Shown here: piece after piece, positions 36,301 through 44,674 of the stretch
Layout: each line of letters opens with the position of its first letter
Position numbering within the stretch: position 1 is the first letter of the stretch
NCBI RefSeq assembly: GCF_900115285.1
Contig: NZ_FOYW01000003.1
Coordinates: forward strand, 1 to 64,000
Length of the DNA stretch: 64,000 nucleotides
From: Marinobacter daqiaonensis
GTDB taxonomy: Bacteria > Pseudomonadota > Gammaproteobacteria > Pseudomonadales > Oleiphilaceae
Direction: 5' to 3'
Position numbers and translations under genes: made by a program
Notes under the pieces: model-generated
Told to the model about the DNA's origin: nothing
Seen by the model: only the letters and a program-made list of their open reading frames with translations
Databases searched by the model: none

Positions 36301-37594
36301 GGGTGTGCGCCCCGTGTGGAACAGCCGGGGCATCGTCAAGGGGCTGGAGCGGCTGCCGGTGGGGCCCGAGACTGATATCCCCTTCCGTCGCAACGTGGTC
36401 TTCACCACCTCCGGGCTGTTCCGTGATCTCTACGGCAGCCAGCTGGAGTGGCTGGACCAGGCGGTGCTCCTGGCCCTGGATGCCTCGGCGGAAACCATCC
36501 GTACCCACCAACCCCGCCTCACCTCGGCCCTGGACCAGGCCCTGTCAGCGCTGCCGCCGGAAATGCGCCGGCCGGGTACCGAGCCCCTGGCGGTCAATGG
36601 TGTCGCGGCCCGCTGGGTCGAGGATACCCATGCCTTGCTGGCACAGGGACTGTCTTCGGCGGATGCAGGAACCCAGGCTGCCTGGCGTGTGTTTGGCGCG
36701 GCGCCGGGGGCATATGGTGCCGGCGTCAATCGACTTGCCTCCCGCTCGGGGGCCTGGAGTGATCGCGGTCAGCTGGGTGAGGCCTACCGCCGCCGCATGG
36801 GACACGTTTATGGAGTGGGTCGATCCGGGGAGGCCTCCCACCAGGCCTTTGACAGGCAGCTGAAGACCGTCAATCACACCTATCTGGGCCGGGCCAGCCA
36901 CCTGTATGGGCTGCTGGACAACGACGACGGCTTTGATTTCCAGGGTGGCCTGTCCAATGCGGTGGAACACCTGAGGGGAGAGCCTCCCCAGAACCGGGTG
37001 CTTCAGTACGCCGACCCTGACAACCCGAAAATGAACTCCCTGCAGCGGGCGTTGGATGTGGAGTTGCGGGCCAGGAATCTCAACCCCCAGTGGCTGGCGC
37101 CGCTGATGGGGCACGGCTACGCCGGCGCCCGAACCATGGGCAACGATTTTCTGGACAACCTGTGGGGCTGGCAGGTCACCAGCCCGCAAGTGGTGCGGTC
37201 CGGCGTCTGGGATGATGTCTACGATGTCTATTTCCTGGACCGCCACGGCCTGGGGCTGGATGACTTCCTGAGCGAGAAGCATAACGTCCACGTCAAGACC
37301 CACATGCAGGCCATTGCCCTGCTGGCGGCGAAGCGGGGCTTCTGGGATGCGGATTCCTTCATCCTGGATACCCTGGCCCGTGAATTCGCCGCCAATATCA
37401 TGGATCATGGCCTGCCGGGCAGTGGCCACACCCGACCGGACCATCCGCTGATGGACTGGGTGGCGGACCGGCTGGACCCGGAGCAACGGGAAGGCTTCAA
37501 CGTGGCCCGCAAGGGCGGCGCACCGGATGAATCGGAACGGTCGGGAGCGGGCCGGAAATGCCAGGATCGGGAGAGTGTGATATCACCATGCTGA
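33395..37594 (+). CDS. cobN: CobN-like metal chelatase large subunit with signal peptide
   Basis: Protein of 1399 residues homologous to CobN/BchH/ChlH. The first 30 residues (MVARAIHYASVLIVCLSLGV, then RLSLAA) form a typical Sec signal peptide, so it is predicted to be exported; canonical CobN is cytosolic. The core conserved block is at about residues 680-745 (LGRHSTREFLPRR, GGNLPLIYPYIVD, GEGIQAKRRALAVMISHLTPP); GRHST replaces the usual GTHG. The C-terminal half has NPKMNSLQRALDVEL and GHGYAGARTMGNDFLDNLWGW. It overlaps btuF by seven bases. No CobS/CobT or ChlI/ChlD-type partner is in the window. It may insert cobalt, or act as an exported HmuS-like dechelatase linked to B12 uptake. Confidence 0.85.
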   Translation: MVARAIHYASVLIVCLSLGVTGRLSLAATVVGIVSERSAAEMAAGAERLLQAHPEHRVILRTPEQVAELGDRALEKLLGQADGVVLAAVFGDQVGRLARALERSMGDRAFPVLAVNGDRTLTRLSRLDGEAPLQGLDDQTLNELMAAPEPGADVAEYNDALKSRFPAQMSWLEGRILYQGRTPAHLDALLRWMLLRAGQELTVPELEPRPLIRYYRHGDATTDASALALEPGPVVVLLDLDSGDRPGDRDLLDATCQVLEERGTQCFAILSRWGGASLEALRDLDQTVGAATLSGIISLQDFTVGGGEGRRRVTAALAELDVPVIKGVRLASRTYGQWRLSIDGIPADKVHYKLAMPELQGISQPLVLAVAEPERIHEPTGVALTLTRPVPERVNALVERMQRWQALQTRPNRDKRVAILYYNHPPGRQNVGADNLDVPASLFGILQWLQAEGYDTGPLPESAEALNDRIQQQGVNLTDDPLSLARMADRVPHLHAGDYSNYLKTLPVVVQEEMVHGPLGYLHERLEQAHGLGEQDIALALLDRGAGDLRHLIEHLQHPNRSRALEELDRYEALWRKRLTEGGQQQALLARRQRLAQTGIPGLKGWGEAPGKSMVVDDRMVFPGLRFGNIFVGPQPPRGWEVDEELLHANTTFPPTHQYVGFYHWLKDHHKADALVYLGRHSTREFLPRRRAGLTEDDYPDLLGGNLPLIYPYIVDGVGEGIQAKRRALAVMISHLTPPLAATELYDELLGLRQLVETWESAAEPDSPTRQRAVQLLRGKIAELDIGDDLEREIAAEMGLAREEVSVDELSPDLLVHEAGHYVTDMQEHFMPLGLHVFGRDWTPEQLDIMLTSMAGKSGRSEPEWRQELERSPAEEKRSLLAALEGRFVAPGQGNDPLRAPAVLPTGRNFHALSDDLIPTRVAWSLASELTPEALNERTGEEGSDALVLWASDTVRDEGVMIAFGMKLLGVRPVWNSRGIVKGLERLPVGPETDIPFRRNVVFTTSGLFRDLYGSQLEWLDQAVLLALDASAETIRTHQPRLTSALDQALSALPPEMRRPGTEPLAVNGVAARWVEDTHALLAQGLSSADAGTQAAWRVFGAAPGAYGAGVNRLASRSGAWSDRGQLGEAYRRRMGHVYGVGRSGEASHQAFDRQLKTVNHTYLGRASHLYGLLDNDDGFDFQGGLSNAVEHLRGEPPQNRVLQYADPDNPKMNSLQRALDVELRARNLNPQWLAPLMGHGYAGARTMGNDFLDNLWGWQVTSPQVVRSGVWDDVYDVYFLDRHGLGLDDFLSEKHNVHVKTHMQAIALLAAKRGFWDADSFILDTLAREFAANIMDHGLPGSGHTRPDHPLMDWVADRLDPEQREGFNVARKGGAPDESERSGAGRKCQDRESVISPC

Positions 37595-38487
37595 GAAGGT
37601 TACAGACGCTGGCCGCCACCCTTGTGGTCGGGCTTGTGACAGCACCGCTGGTGCATGCCGGAGTCTGCGCCACCGACGCCACCGGCCGCGAGGTCTGCCT
37701 GGATCAGCCCGCCACTCGTATCGCAGCCCTGTCCCCCGGCGCCACCGAGCTGGTATGGGCGGCCGGGGCCGGTGAGCAGGTGGTGGCGGTGGTCTCCTTC
37801 AGTGACTACCCCCCGGGGGCCACCGAGGTCACCTCCGTGGGCAGCCATACCCGGCTGGATCTGGAAAAGCTGCTGTCGCTGGAGCCGGACCTGGTGATTG
37901 GCTGGGTCACCGGAAATCCGCCGGAGCAGCTGGAAACCCTGTGGGAGCTGGGGCTGCCAGTATTCTCCATCGAGCCAAGAAACTTCGAGGCGGTATCCAC
38001 CACCATCGAGCAGCTGGCCACTCTGGCGGGTACCGAAGAAGCCGGTTTTGCCGAGGCGGAGCGATTCCGCCAGGGCATCGCCGAGCTGACCAGCGAGTAC
38101 CGCGATGCCGAGCCGGTGTCGGTATTCTATCAGGTCTGGGATGAACCCCTGATGACCGTGAATGACGACCACCTGATCGGCAAGATGGTCACTCTCTGTG
38201 GCGGTGTCAACGTATTCGGTGATCTGGACCGGCTGGTGCCCCGGATCAGCGCCGAAGCGGTGATCGCTGCCGATCCCGAAGCGATACTGGCTGGCGGCAT
38301 GGGGGAGGAGAATCGCCAGTGGCTGACCCGCTGGGAGAGTTTCCCCGGCCTGACCGCCAGTAAGCGGGGCAACCTGTTCTTTATTCCTCCCTCGCTGGTT
38401 CAGCGGCCCACGCCCCGGATGCTGGAAGGCAGTCGCCTGTTCTGCGACAAACTCGATATCGCACGCACGAGGAGTGAGGATCGCTAG
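37588..38487 (+). CDS. btuF: Periplasmic cobalamin-binding protein
   Basis: Protein of 299 residues with a signal peptide (MLRRLQTLAATLVVGLVTAP, then LVHA). The ABC-transporter helical-backbone substrate-binding fold is clear: RIAALSPGATELVWAAGAGEQVVAV, SVGSHTRLDLEKLLSLEPDLVIGW and VFYQVWDEPLMTVNDDHLI. It hands cobalamin to BtuC. The ATG lies inside the end of the CobN-like gene. The TAG stop is part of the CTAG duplicated by the inserted element immediately downstream, yet the protein end appears intact. Confidence 0.92.
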   Translation: MLRRLQTLAATLVVGLVTAPLVHAGVCATDATGREVCLDQPATRIAALSPGATELVWAAGAGEQVVAVVSFSDYPPGATEVTSVGSHTRLDLEKLLSLEPDLVIGWVTGNPPEQLETLWELGLPVFSIEPRNFEAVSTTIEQLATLAGTEEAGFAEAERFRQGIAELTSEYRDAEPVSVFYQVWDEPLMTVNDDHLIGKMVTLCGGVNVFGDLDRLVPRISAEAVIAADPEAILAGGMGEENRQWLTRWESFPGLTASKRGNLFFIPPSLVQRPTPRMLEGSRLFCDKLDIARTRSEDR

Positions 38488-38763
38488 TGTCCCTTAACAA
38501 AAGTTCGCAGCATTTCAGAGCCTGTATCAGGCGCTACGACAAGGCGCGTTCCGCCGGGAATAGTGGTTCTATTTCCAAGGGGCGCAACACCGTCGTTGCG
38601 CCTGATACAGGCTCCCGAAGGGCGCGCCATACGAAGCCCCTGGCGGTGTTGCGACTCTTGGCAAGGGCTATCCGCATGCGGCCCAGACCCTTCCCGGCGA
38701 GCCGCGCCTTGCCAGAGGCTTCGTATGGCACGCTGAAACGCTGCGAACTTTTGTTAAGGGACA
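38488..38763. mobile_element. MITE-like element with 31-bp terminal inverted repeats
   Basis: The 276-bp element begins TGTCCCTTAACAAAAG and ends with its complement. The terminal inverted repeats match at 30 of 31 positions. CTAG at 38484-38487 and 38764-38767 is a likely 4-bp target duplication. Two inner inverted repeats lie inside: GCCTGTATCAGGCGC with its complement near 38594-38612, and GCCATACGAAGC near 38626 with GCTTCGTATGGC near 38719. There is no transposase. Removing it with one CTAG leaves btuF TAG directly followed by btuC ATG. Confidence 0.88.
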
Positions 38764-38767
38764 CTAG

Positions 38768-39744
38768 ATGCCCCTGAGCCGCTCGCTGACCCTGCCCCTG
38801 CTGACTCTGGCCCTGGTCGGTCTGCTGGCCATGGTGCTGTCGGTGGGCGTGGGCAGCGTTGCCCTGTCACCGGTCCAGGTGGGGGCGGCATTGTTGGGAG
38901 AGGGCAGCAACCTTCATCAGACCCTGGTGCTGGAGCTGCGCCTGCCCCGGACCCTGGCGGCCTTTGCCACCGGTGGCCTGCTGGCGGTGGCCGGCGCCCT
39001 GATGCAGGTGCTGCTGCGCAATCCCCTGGCGGACCCCTATGTACTGGGGCTGTCCGGGGGTGCCGCGGTAGGGGCGTTGCTGGCCATGCTGGCCGGGCTG
39101 GGCGGCGTCATTGTTTCGGGTTCCGCGTTTGCCGGGGCTCTGCTCGCTACCCTGATGGTGTTCGGCCTGGCCCATGGCACCGGCAGCTGGACGCCTTCCC
39201 GCCTGCTGCTCACCGGGGTGGTGGTGGCCGCCGGCTGGGGCGCGGTCATCACGCTGATCCTGGCCATCAGCCCCACCCAGCGGTTACCGGGCATGCTGTA
39301 CTGGCTGATGGGGGATGTGTCCTATGCGCGCACGCCCTGGCCGGCGCTGATTCTGCTGGTGCTGGCCTGCCTGCTGGTGCTGCCCCTGGGCCGGAGCCTG
39401 AACGTGCTGGCCCGGGGGCCCATGCAGGCGGCGGCCCTGGGGGTCTCGGTCCGCCCCCTGGAATGGCTGATCTATGTGCTGGCGAGCCTGCTGACCGCGG
39501 CGGCGGTTACTACCGCTGGCAGCATCGGGTTCGTGGGTCTGGTGGTGCCCCACATGCTGCGGCTGATGCTGGGCAATGACCAGCGCCTGATTCTGCCGGC
39601 CTGTGCCCTGGCCGGCGGCACCCTGCTGGTGCTGGCGGACACCCTGGCCCGGGTGGTGATTGCGCCGGAACAGTTGCCGGTGGGGGTGATCACGGCCCTT
39701 CTCGGGGTGCCCACCTTCCTCTACCTGCTGTACCGGAGCCGCTG

Positions 39745-39745
<1 letters not shown>
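38768..39745 (+). CDS. btuC: FecCD-family cobalamin ABC permease
   Basis: Protein of 325 residues with about ten membrane helices, FecCD/BtuC type (LRLPRTLAAFATGGLLAVAGALMQ, NPLADPYVLGLSGGAAVGA, GFVGLVVPHMLRL coupling region). It forms the translocation channel for cobalamin with BtuD and BtuF. Its ATG immediately follows the inserted element. The present ribosome site AAGGGA (38756-38761) belongs to the element's end, whereas the probable ancestral site GAGGA (38476-38480) is now 287 bases away. The stop overlaps the btuD start by one base. Confidence 0.93.
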
Positions 39746-40515
<770 letters not shown>

Positions 40516-40532
40516 TGATGCAGATTGATCGA

Positions 40533-40638
40533 GGCGAGTGGGGGACCTTTTTCCGGGACCGTCAAAAACAGGGATGTTTTTGTCGAGCCTACACCGAGGT
40601 ATCTACGGCGTCTCCCGGAAGAAGGTTCCCCGCTTGCC
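40533..40638. repeat. Intergenic palindromic element between btuD and cobB
   Basis: Outer arms GGGGGACCTTTTTCCGGGA (40540-40558) and the complement-type TCCCGGAAGAAGGTTCCCC (40613-40631) match at 17 of 19 positions. An inner hairpin CAAAAAC/GTTTTTG occupies 40563-40582, and a TCGAGCCTACACCGAGG core lies between. It has the look of a dispersed non-coding repeat. The cobB start follows it. Confidence 0.78.
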
Positions 40639-40674
40639 GCTGCCCCATGGAAGATAGGAAGAGGAAACTGCTAC

Positions 40675-41997
40675 TTGCCTGAAGCAACAATACCAGCCGC
40701 CATGATCACCGCCCCGGGCTCCGGTCAGGGCAAATCCATGGTCACCGCCGCCCTGGCTCGCCTGCACCGTAACGCCGGCCGCAAGGTGCGGGTGTTCAAG
40801 CATGGCCCGGACTACCTGGACCCGATGGTGCTGGAAGTCGCGTCCGGCCAGCCGGTATACCAGCTCCATCCCTGGATGACAGGGGAGGAGGAGTGCCGCT
40901 GGCGCCTGACCGAAGCCGCCCGGGACGCCGACCTGATTCTGGTGGAGGGTTCCATGGGCCTGTTCGATGGCGACCCCTCCACGGCGGACCTGGCGAAACT
41001 GATGGGCCTGCCGGCACTCCCCGTGATCGACGCCCGGGGCATGGCCCAGACCTTTGGTGCCGTCGCCCTCGGGCTGGCCAGCTTCGACCCGCAACTGCCG
41101 GTCCGCCAGGTGATTGCCAACCGCATTGGCAGTGCACGTCATGGAGAAATGCTCCGGGCGAGCCTGCCGGAGTGTATCAGCCTGCTGGGCGCCATTCCCC
41201 GCCATGAGGCCATGGACGTACCTGACCGGCACCTGGGGCTGGTACAGGCCGGTGAAATGGCGGATCTGGATCGTCGCCTGGATGCGGCGGCCGGGGTATT
41301 ACTGGAAGCAGGCCTGGGCGAGTTGCCGGTGCCGGTCACCCTGACAGGCGAACCACCACGGCCAGTGCCAGCGCTGCTGGAAAGCGTGACCATCGCCATC
41401 GCCCGGGACGCCGCCTTCAGCTTTCTCTACCGGGCCAACCTGGACCTGCTCCGGGCCATGGGGGCGGAACTGATCTTTTTCTCGCCGCTGGCGGACAGCC
41501 GGTTGCCGGGAGCGGATGCACTGTGGCTGCCCGGTGGCTACCCGGAGCTCCATGGCGCGACACTTGCTGGCAATCGGCCCATGGCCGAAGCCATTCGTCA
41601 GCATCATGCCGCCGGTAAACCCATCCTGGCCGAGTGCGGCGGCCTGATGGCCTGCATGGACTCCCTGGTGGACCGGGAAGGCCATACGCACACCCTGTTC
41701 GGCCTGATGCCGGGCCAGACTGTAATGGCAGACCGGCTGCAGGCCCTGGGCCTGCAGGGCCTGAAAACAGACCTGGGCGAGCTGCGGGGCCATACCTATC
41801 ACCATTCCCGCCTGGACACCCCCTGGCAGCCGGCGGTCCGTACCCGCAGGGTGACGGGGGCCGAAGGCGAGCCGGTGTTCTCTCACAACGGCCTGTTCGC
41901 CAGCTATTTTCACGGTTATTTCCCCTCCGCGCCGGAACTGGTGGCCGCCATGTTCCGGGGCGAGGCCATTTTCCAGAAGGAGACTTCCCATGCGTGA
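40675..41997 (+). CDS. cobB: Cobyrinate / hydrogenobyrinate a,c-diamide synthase
   Basis: Protein of about 440 residues. The N-terminal ATP domain starts LPEATIPAAMITAPGSGQGK, with HGPDYLDPMVLEVASG and LVEGSMGLFDGDP. The C-terminal class I glutamine amidotransferase domain has the Cys in ILAECGGLMACMDSL and the His in FASYFHGYFP. It amidates the a and c side chains of the corrin ring. TTG 40675 has a GAGGAA site nine bases upstream and gives the family-typical N-terminus; ATG 40702 would cut into the P-loop region. It overlaps cobO by eight bases. Confidence 0.92.
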   Translation: MPEATIPAAMITAPGSGQGKSMVTAALARLHRNAGRKVRVFKHGPDYLDPMVLEVASGQPVYQLHPWMTGEEECRWRLTEAARDADLILVEGSMGLFDGDPSTADLAKLMGLPALPVIDARGMAQTFGAVALGLASFDPQLPVRQVIANRIGSARHGEMLRASLPECISLLGAIPRHEAMDVPDRHLGLVQAGEMADLDRRLDAAAGVLLEAGLGELPVPVTLTGEPPRPVPALLESVTIAIARDAAFSFLYRANLDLLRAMGAELIFFSPLADSRLPGADALWLPGGYPELHGATLAGNRPMAEAIRQHHAAGKPILAECGGLMACMDSLVDREGHTHTLFGLMPGQTVMADRLQALGLQGLKTDLGELRGHTYHHSRLDTPWQPAVRTRRVTGAEGEPVFSHNGLFASYFHGYFPSAPELVAAMFRGEAIFQKETSHA

Positions 41998-42601
41998 ACG
42001 CGCCAAGGACCCCGAACGTCATGCCCGACGCATGGCGGCCAAGCAGAAGATCATGCAGGAGCGCATTGCCCGGGCACAGAAGGAGCAGGGCGTGCTGCTG
42101 GTACTCACCGGCCCCGGCAAGGGCAAGAGTAGCTCCGGCTTCGGCATGGTGGCCCGGGCTCTGGGCCACGGCATGAAGGTGGGTATCGTGCAGTTCATCA
42201 AGGGAGCCTTCAGCACTGGCGAGGAGGCCTTTTTCCGGGATCTGCCCAATGTGGACTACCACGTCATGGGCCAGGGCTATACTTGGGAAACCAGGGACCG
42301 CGAACAGGATGTTGCCGCCGCGAATGCGGCCTGGAACGTGGCGGCCAGCATGCTCGGCGATGACAGCTATGACCTGGTGCTGCTGGACGAACTGAACATT
42401 GCCCTGAAGTACGACTACATCGACCTGGACCGGGTGTTGGATGACCTGCAGGCCCGGCCGGAGATGCAGCATGTGGTGGTGACCGGTCGCAACGCGCCAC
42501 CGGAGCTGATCGAGCTGGCGGATACGGTCACCGAAATGGGTGTGGTCAAGCATGCCTTCAAGGATCAGGGCGTCAAGGCGCAGAAAGGCGTCGAACTCTG
42601 A
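41990..42601 (+). CDS. cobO: Cob(I)yrinate a,c-diamide adenosyltransferase
   Basis: Protein of 203 residues, the BtuR/CobO family: P-loop GPGKGKSSSGFGMVARALGHG, then VGIVQFIKGAFSTGE, YDLVLLDELNIALKYDYIDL and VVVTGRNAPPELIELADTVTEM. It transfers the adenosyl group from ATP to the reduced corrinoid. It also serves salvage of imported corrinoids, which suits its place behind btuBFCD. Confidence 0.95.
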   Translation: MRERAKDPERHARRMAAKQKIMQERIARAQKEQGVLLVLTGPGKGKSSSGFGMVARALGHGMKVGIVQFIKGAFSTGEEAFFRDLPNVDYHVMGQGYTWETRDREQDVAAANAAWNVAASMLGDDSYDLVLLDELNIALKYDYIDLDRVLDDLQARPEMQHVVVTGRNAPPELIELADTVTEMGVVKHAFKDQGVKAQKGVEL

Positions 42602-42639
42602 TGAAAGGCGTGCGGTTGCTGGTGTTCGCCGGGGCATCT

Positions 42640-42745
42640 CAGGGGCTGGGGGCATCTTCTTCCGCCGTAATTTACAGCACGTCCCTGTGCTGTAAATTCC
42701 TCCGCGGCGTCCCTGCCGCTGCTCCAGAAGACACCCCCACCCCCT
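42640..42745. repeat. Intergenic palindromic element between cobO and cobQ
   Basis: A perfect 12-bp stem AATTTACAGCAC / GTGCTGTAAATT (42669-42680 and 42687-42698) has a GTCCCT loop. Outer flanks GGGGGCATCTTCT (42648-42660) and AGAAGACACCCCC (42727-42739) are imperfect complements (11 of 13). The right half contains TCCGCGGCGTCCCTGCCGC. It looks like a dispersed non-coding repeat. Confidence 0.75.
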
Positions 42746-42785
42746 TTACGTGGCCGCAGGCTCGGCGATCGTGCGGGAGCAGTTT

Positions 42786-44240
42786 GTGACGACACTGATG
42801 GTTCAGGGTACTACTTCTGACGCTGGCAAGACCACGGTGGTGGCGGCTCTTTGCCGCTGGCTGGCCAGGCAAGGGGTGTCGGTAGCGCCATTCAAGCCCC
42901 AGAACATGGCACTGAACAGTGCGGTAACCGTGGATGGTGGCGAGATCGGTCGCTCCACCGCACTCCAGGCCCTGGCCTGTGGCCTGGAACCTCACAGTGA
43001 CATGAACCCGGTACTGCTCAAGCCACAGAGCGACCGGGGTGCCCAGGTGATCCTGCGGGGCAGGGTCCATGGCAACATGGATGCGCTGGACTACCACGCC
43101 TACAAGGCCGAGGCCATGAAGTCAGTACTGGCAGCCTGGCGGGATCTCAGTCAGCGATACGACGTGATCATCGCCGAAGGCGCCGGCAGCCCGGCGGAGG
43201 TCAATCTGCGCACCGACGACATCGCCAACATGGGCTTCGCCGAAGCAGCGGACTGTCCGGTGCTGCTGGTGGGGGATATCGATAAGGGCGGTGTGTTCGC
43301 CCAACTGGTGGGTACGCTGGAGCTGCTTTCGGCGAGTGAGCGCGAACGCACGGTGGGTTTCATCATCAACCGGTTCAGGGGGGACATGGCACTTCTGGAG
43401 CCAGGGCTGGACTGGCTTACCTCACGCACCAGCCGGCCCGTCATCGGCGTGCTGCCCTACCTGCACGGCCTGATCGTAGACGCCGAAGACAGTGTCGGCA
43501 CCAGTGGCGCCAGCGAAGCCGGCGCCCTCAATGTCGTGGTCCCGCTGTTGCCACGCATCAGCAACCACAACGACTTCGACCCGTTGCGCCTGCACCCCGG
43601 CGTGAACCTCCGGTTTATCGCGCCGGACCAGGCCATCCCACCAGCGGATCTGATCATCCTGCCCGGCAGCAAGAGCACCCGCCACGACCTGCAGTGGCTG
43701 GAACGGCAGGGCTGGTCTGCAGCCGTCCGTAAACACCTTCGCTACGGCGGCAAGGTCTTAGGCATCTGCGGCGGTTTCCAGATGCTTGGCAGGGAAGTCA
43801 CCGACCCGGATGGCCTGGAAGGCGAGCCCGGTTCCACCGGGGCCCTTGGTCTTCTGGATATGACCACGCGGATGGTGGCGGGCAAGCAACTGAAGAACGT
43901 CAGCGGGACTCTTGTGTTCGACCAGGAGGCCACGTCCTTCACAGGCTACGAGATGCACAATGGCGTCACCACCGGCCTGGCTCTCGATCGTCCGATGGCC
44001 CTGCTGGGGGAGCAGCCGGACGGCGCGATAAGCGACGATGGCCAGATCTTGGGCACCTACGTTCACGGCATCTTCGACCAGCCCGCCGCCTGCCAGGCCA
44101 TACTGGGCTGGGCGGGGGCGAGGGGAGAGCACACCGCCGTCAGCTACGACCAGCACCGCCAGAACCAGCTGGACCGGCTCGCGGATAAGGTGGAACAACA
44201 CCTGGACACCGCCTGGCTACGAAAGCAGTTGGCCCTCTGA
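42786..44240 (+). CDS. cobQ: Adenosylcobyric acid synthase (glutamine-hydrolysing)
   Basis: Protein of 484 residues. The N-terminal synthetase domain has [29 protein letters not shown] and [12 protein letters not shown]. The C-terminal amidotransferase domain has the nucleophile Cys in [12 protein letters not shown] and the His in GTYVHGIFD. It amidates the b, d, e and g side chains. GTG 42786 with a GGGAG site six bases upstream gives the family-standard N-terminus. It is the last gene of the apparent btuB-cobQ operon. Confidence 0.94.
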   Translation: MTTLMVQGTTSDAGKTTVVAALCRWLARQGVSVAPFKPQNMALNSAVTVDGGEIGRSTALQALACGLEPHSDMNPVLLKPQSDRGAQVILRGRVHGNMDALDYHAYKAEAMKSVLAAWRDLSQRYDVIIAEGAGSPAEVNLRTDDIANMGFAEAADCPVLLVGDIDKGGVFAQLVGTLELLSASERERTVGFIINRFRGDMALLEPGLDWLTSRTSRPVIGVLPYLHGLIVDAEDSVGTSGASEAGALNVVVPLLPRISNHNDFDPLRLHPGVNLRFIAPDQAIPPADLIILPGSKSTRHDLQWLERQGWSAAVRKHLRYGGKVLGICGGFQMLGREVTDPDGLEGEPGSTGALGLLDMTTRMVAGKQLKNVSGTLVFDQEATSFTGYEMHNGVTTGLALDRPMALLGEQPDGAISDDGQILGTYVHGIFDQPAACQAILGWAGARGEHTAVSYDQHRQNQLDRLADKVEQHLDTAWLRKQLAL

Positions 44241-44247
44241 ATACGCT

Positions 44248-44373
44248 TTAAAACGCTGCGTCCACCGGACGTCTGACGCCAAAACGGCCCTCGTGAACCA
44301 CATGGATATAAATCTCCGTTGTGCCGACATCGGAATGGCCGAGCAATTTCTGAATGGTCTGGACGCGCCTGCG
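44248..44373 (-). pseudogene. 3' fragment of an integron integrase (tyrosine recombinase)
   Basis: Reading the minus strand from 44373 to the TAA at 44248-44250 gives about 41 codons. They include [20 protein letters not shown], with the conserved His of GHSDV and the nucleophilic Tyr of EIY, followed by [19 protein letters not shown], which matches the C-terminus of IntI integrases. Upstream of this the frame loses all similarity, so the rest of the gene (about 280 codons) is missing. I saw no attC-like sites. It is a fossil of a lost integron or its integrase. Confidence 0.8.
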
Positions 44374-44524
44374 CTGACGCTTCGGCACGCCGCAAGGCCA
44401 AGGCATTAAATCATCTTTGGTTCCAAAGCAGCGAAGTGAATAGGAAAGCCAGGGAGGCAGGAACCGAGTAACCTCCCCCGCTTTATCCTTTTACCCCCTG
44501 ATCAGCAGCCTCATTACGACCGGG

Positions 44525-44552
44525 GTGACAACGCCTGGTTGTTTTCTATACT
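44525..44552 (+). promoter_or_regulatory. Candidate sigma-70 promoter for the cfa operon
   Basis: GTGACA (44525-44530) and TATACT (44547-44552) are separated by 16 bp, 122 bases before the cyclopropane synthase start. This gap (44241-44674) otherwise holds only the integrase fragment. Confidence 0.4.
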
Positions 44553-44674
44553 TGATTGGCGTCGGGCTGGTTCCCGGTCATGCAGTGGGGATGAGCCTTT
44601 TTAGCTGATGACGCAACCGTTCCACACCAAGACGGACTCATGCACGACAGCCACGATAAAGGATTAGAGTCGCC

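Noticed and set aside
33791..36511. 906-codon open frame antisense to the CobN-like gene
   Set aside because: It is a mirror frame of a long GC-rich gene, with repetitive His/Gln-rich composition and no recognisable domain.
38487..38777. Two mirrored open frames (plus 38487-38777, minus 38534-38764), both starting MSLNKSSQ
   Set aside because: They begin in the two terminal inverted repeats of the same element and simply translate those repeats; neither resembles a known protein.
42601..42789. Small open frame starting MKGVRLLVFAGASQG just after cobO
   Set aside because: It runs into the palindromic repeat and has no family resemblance; the TGATG overlap with cobO is likely chance.
44248..44674. 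Integron cassette array or attC sites near the integrase fragment
   Set aside because: I found no GTTRRRY/RYYYAAC paired core sites and no cassette-like small genes; the gap before cfa holds only a promoter-like motif.
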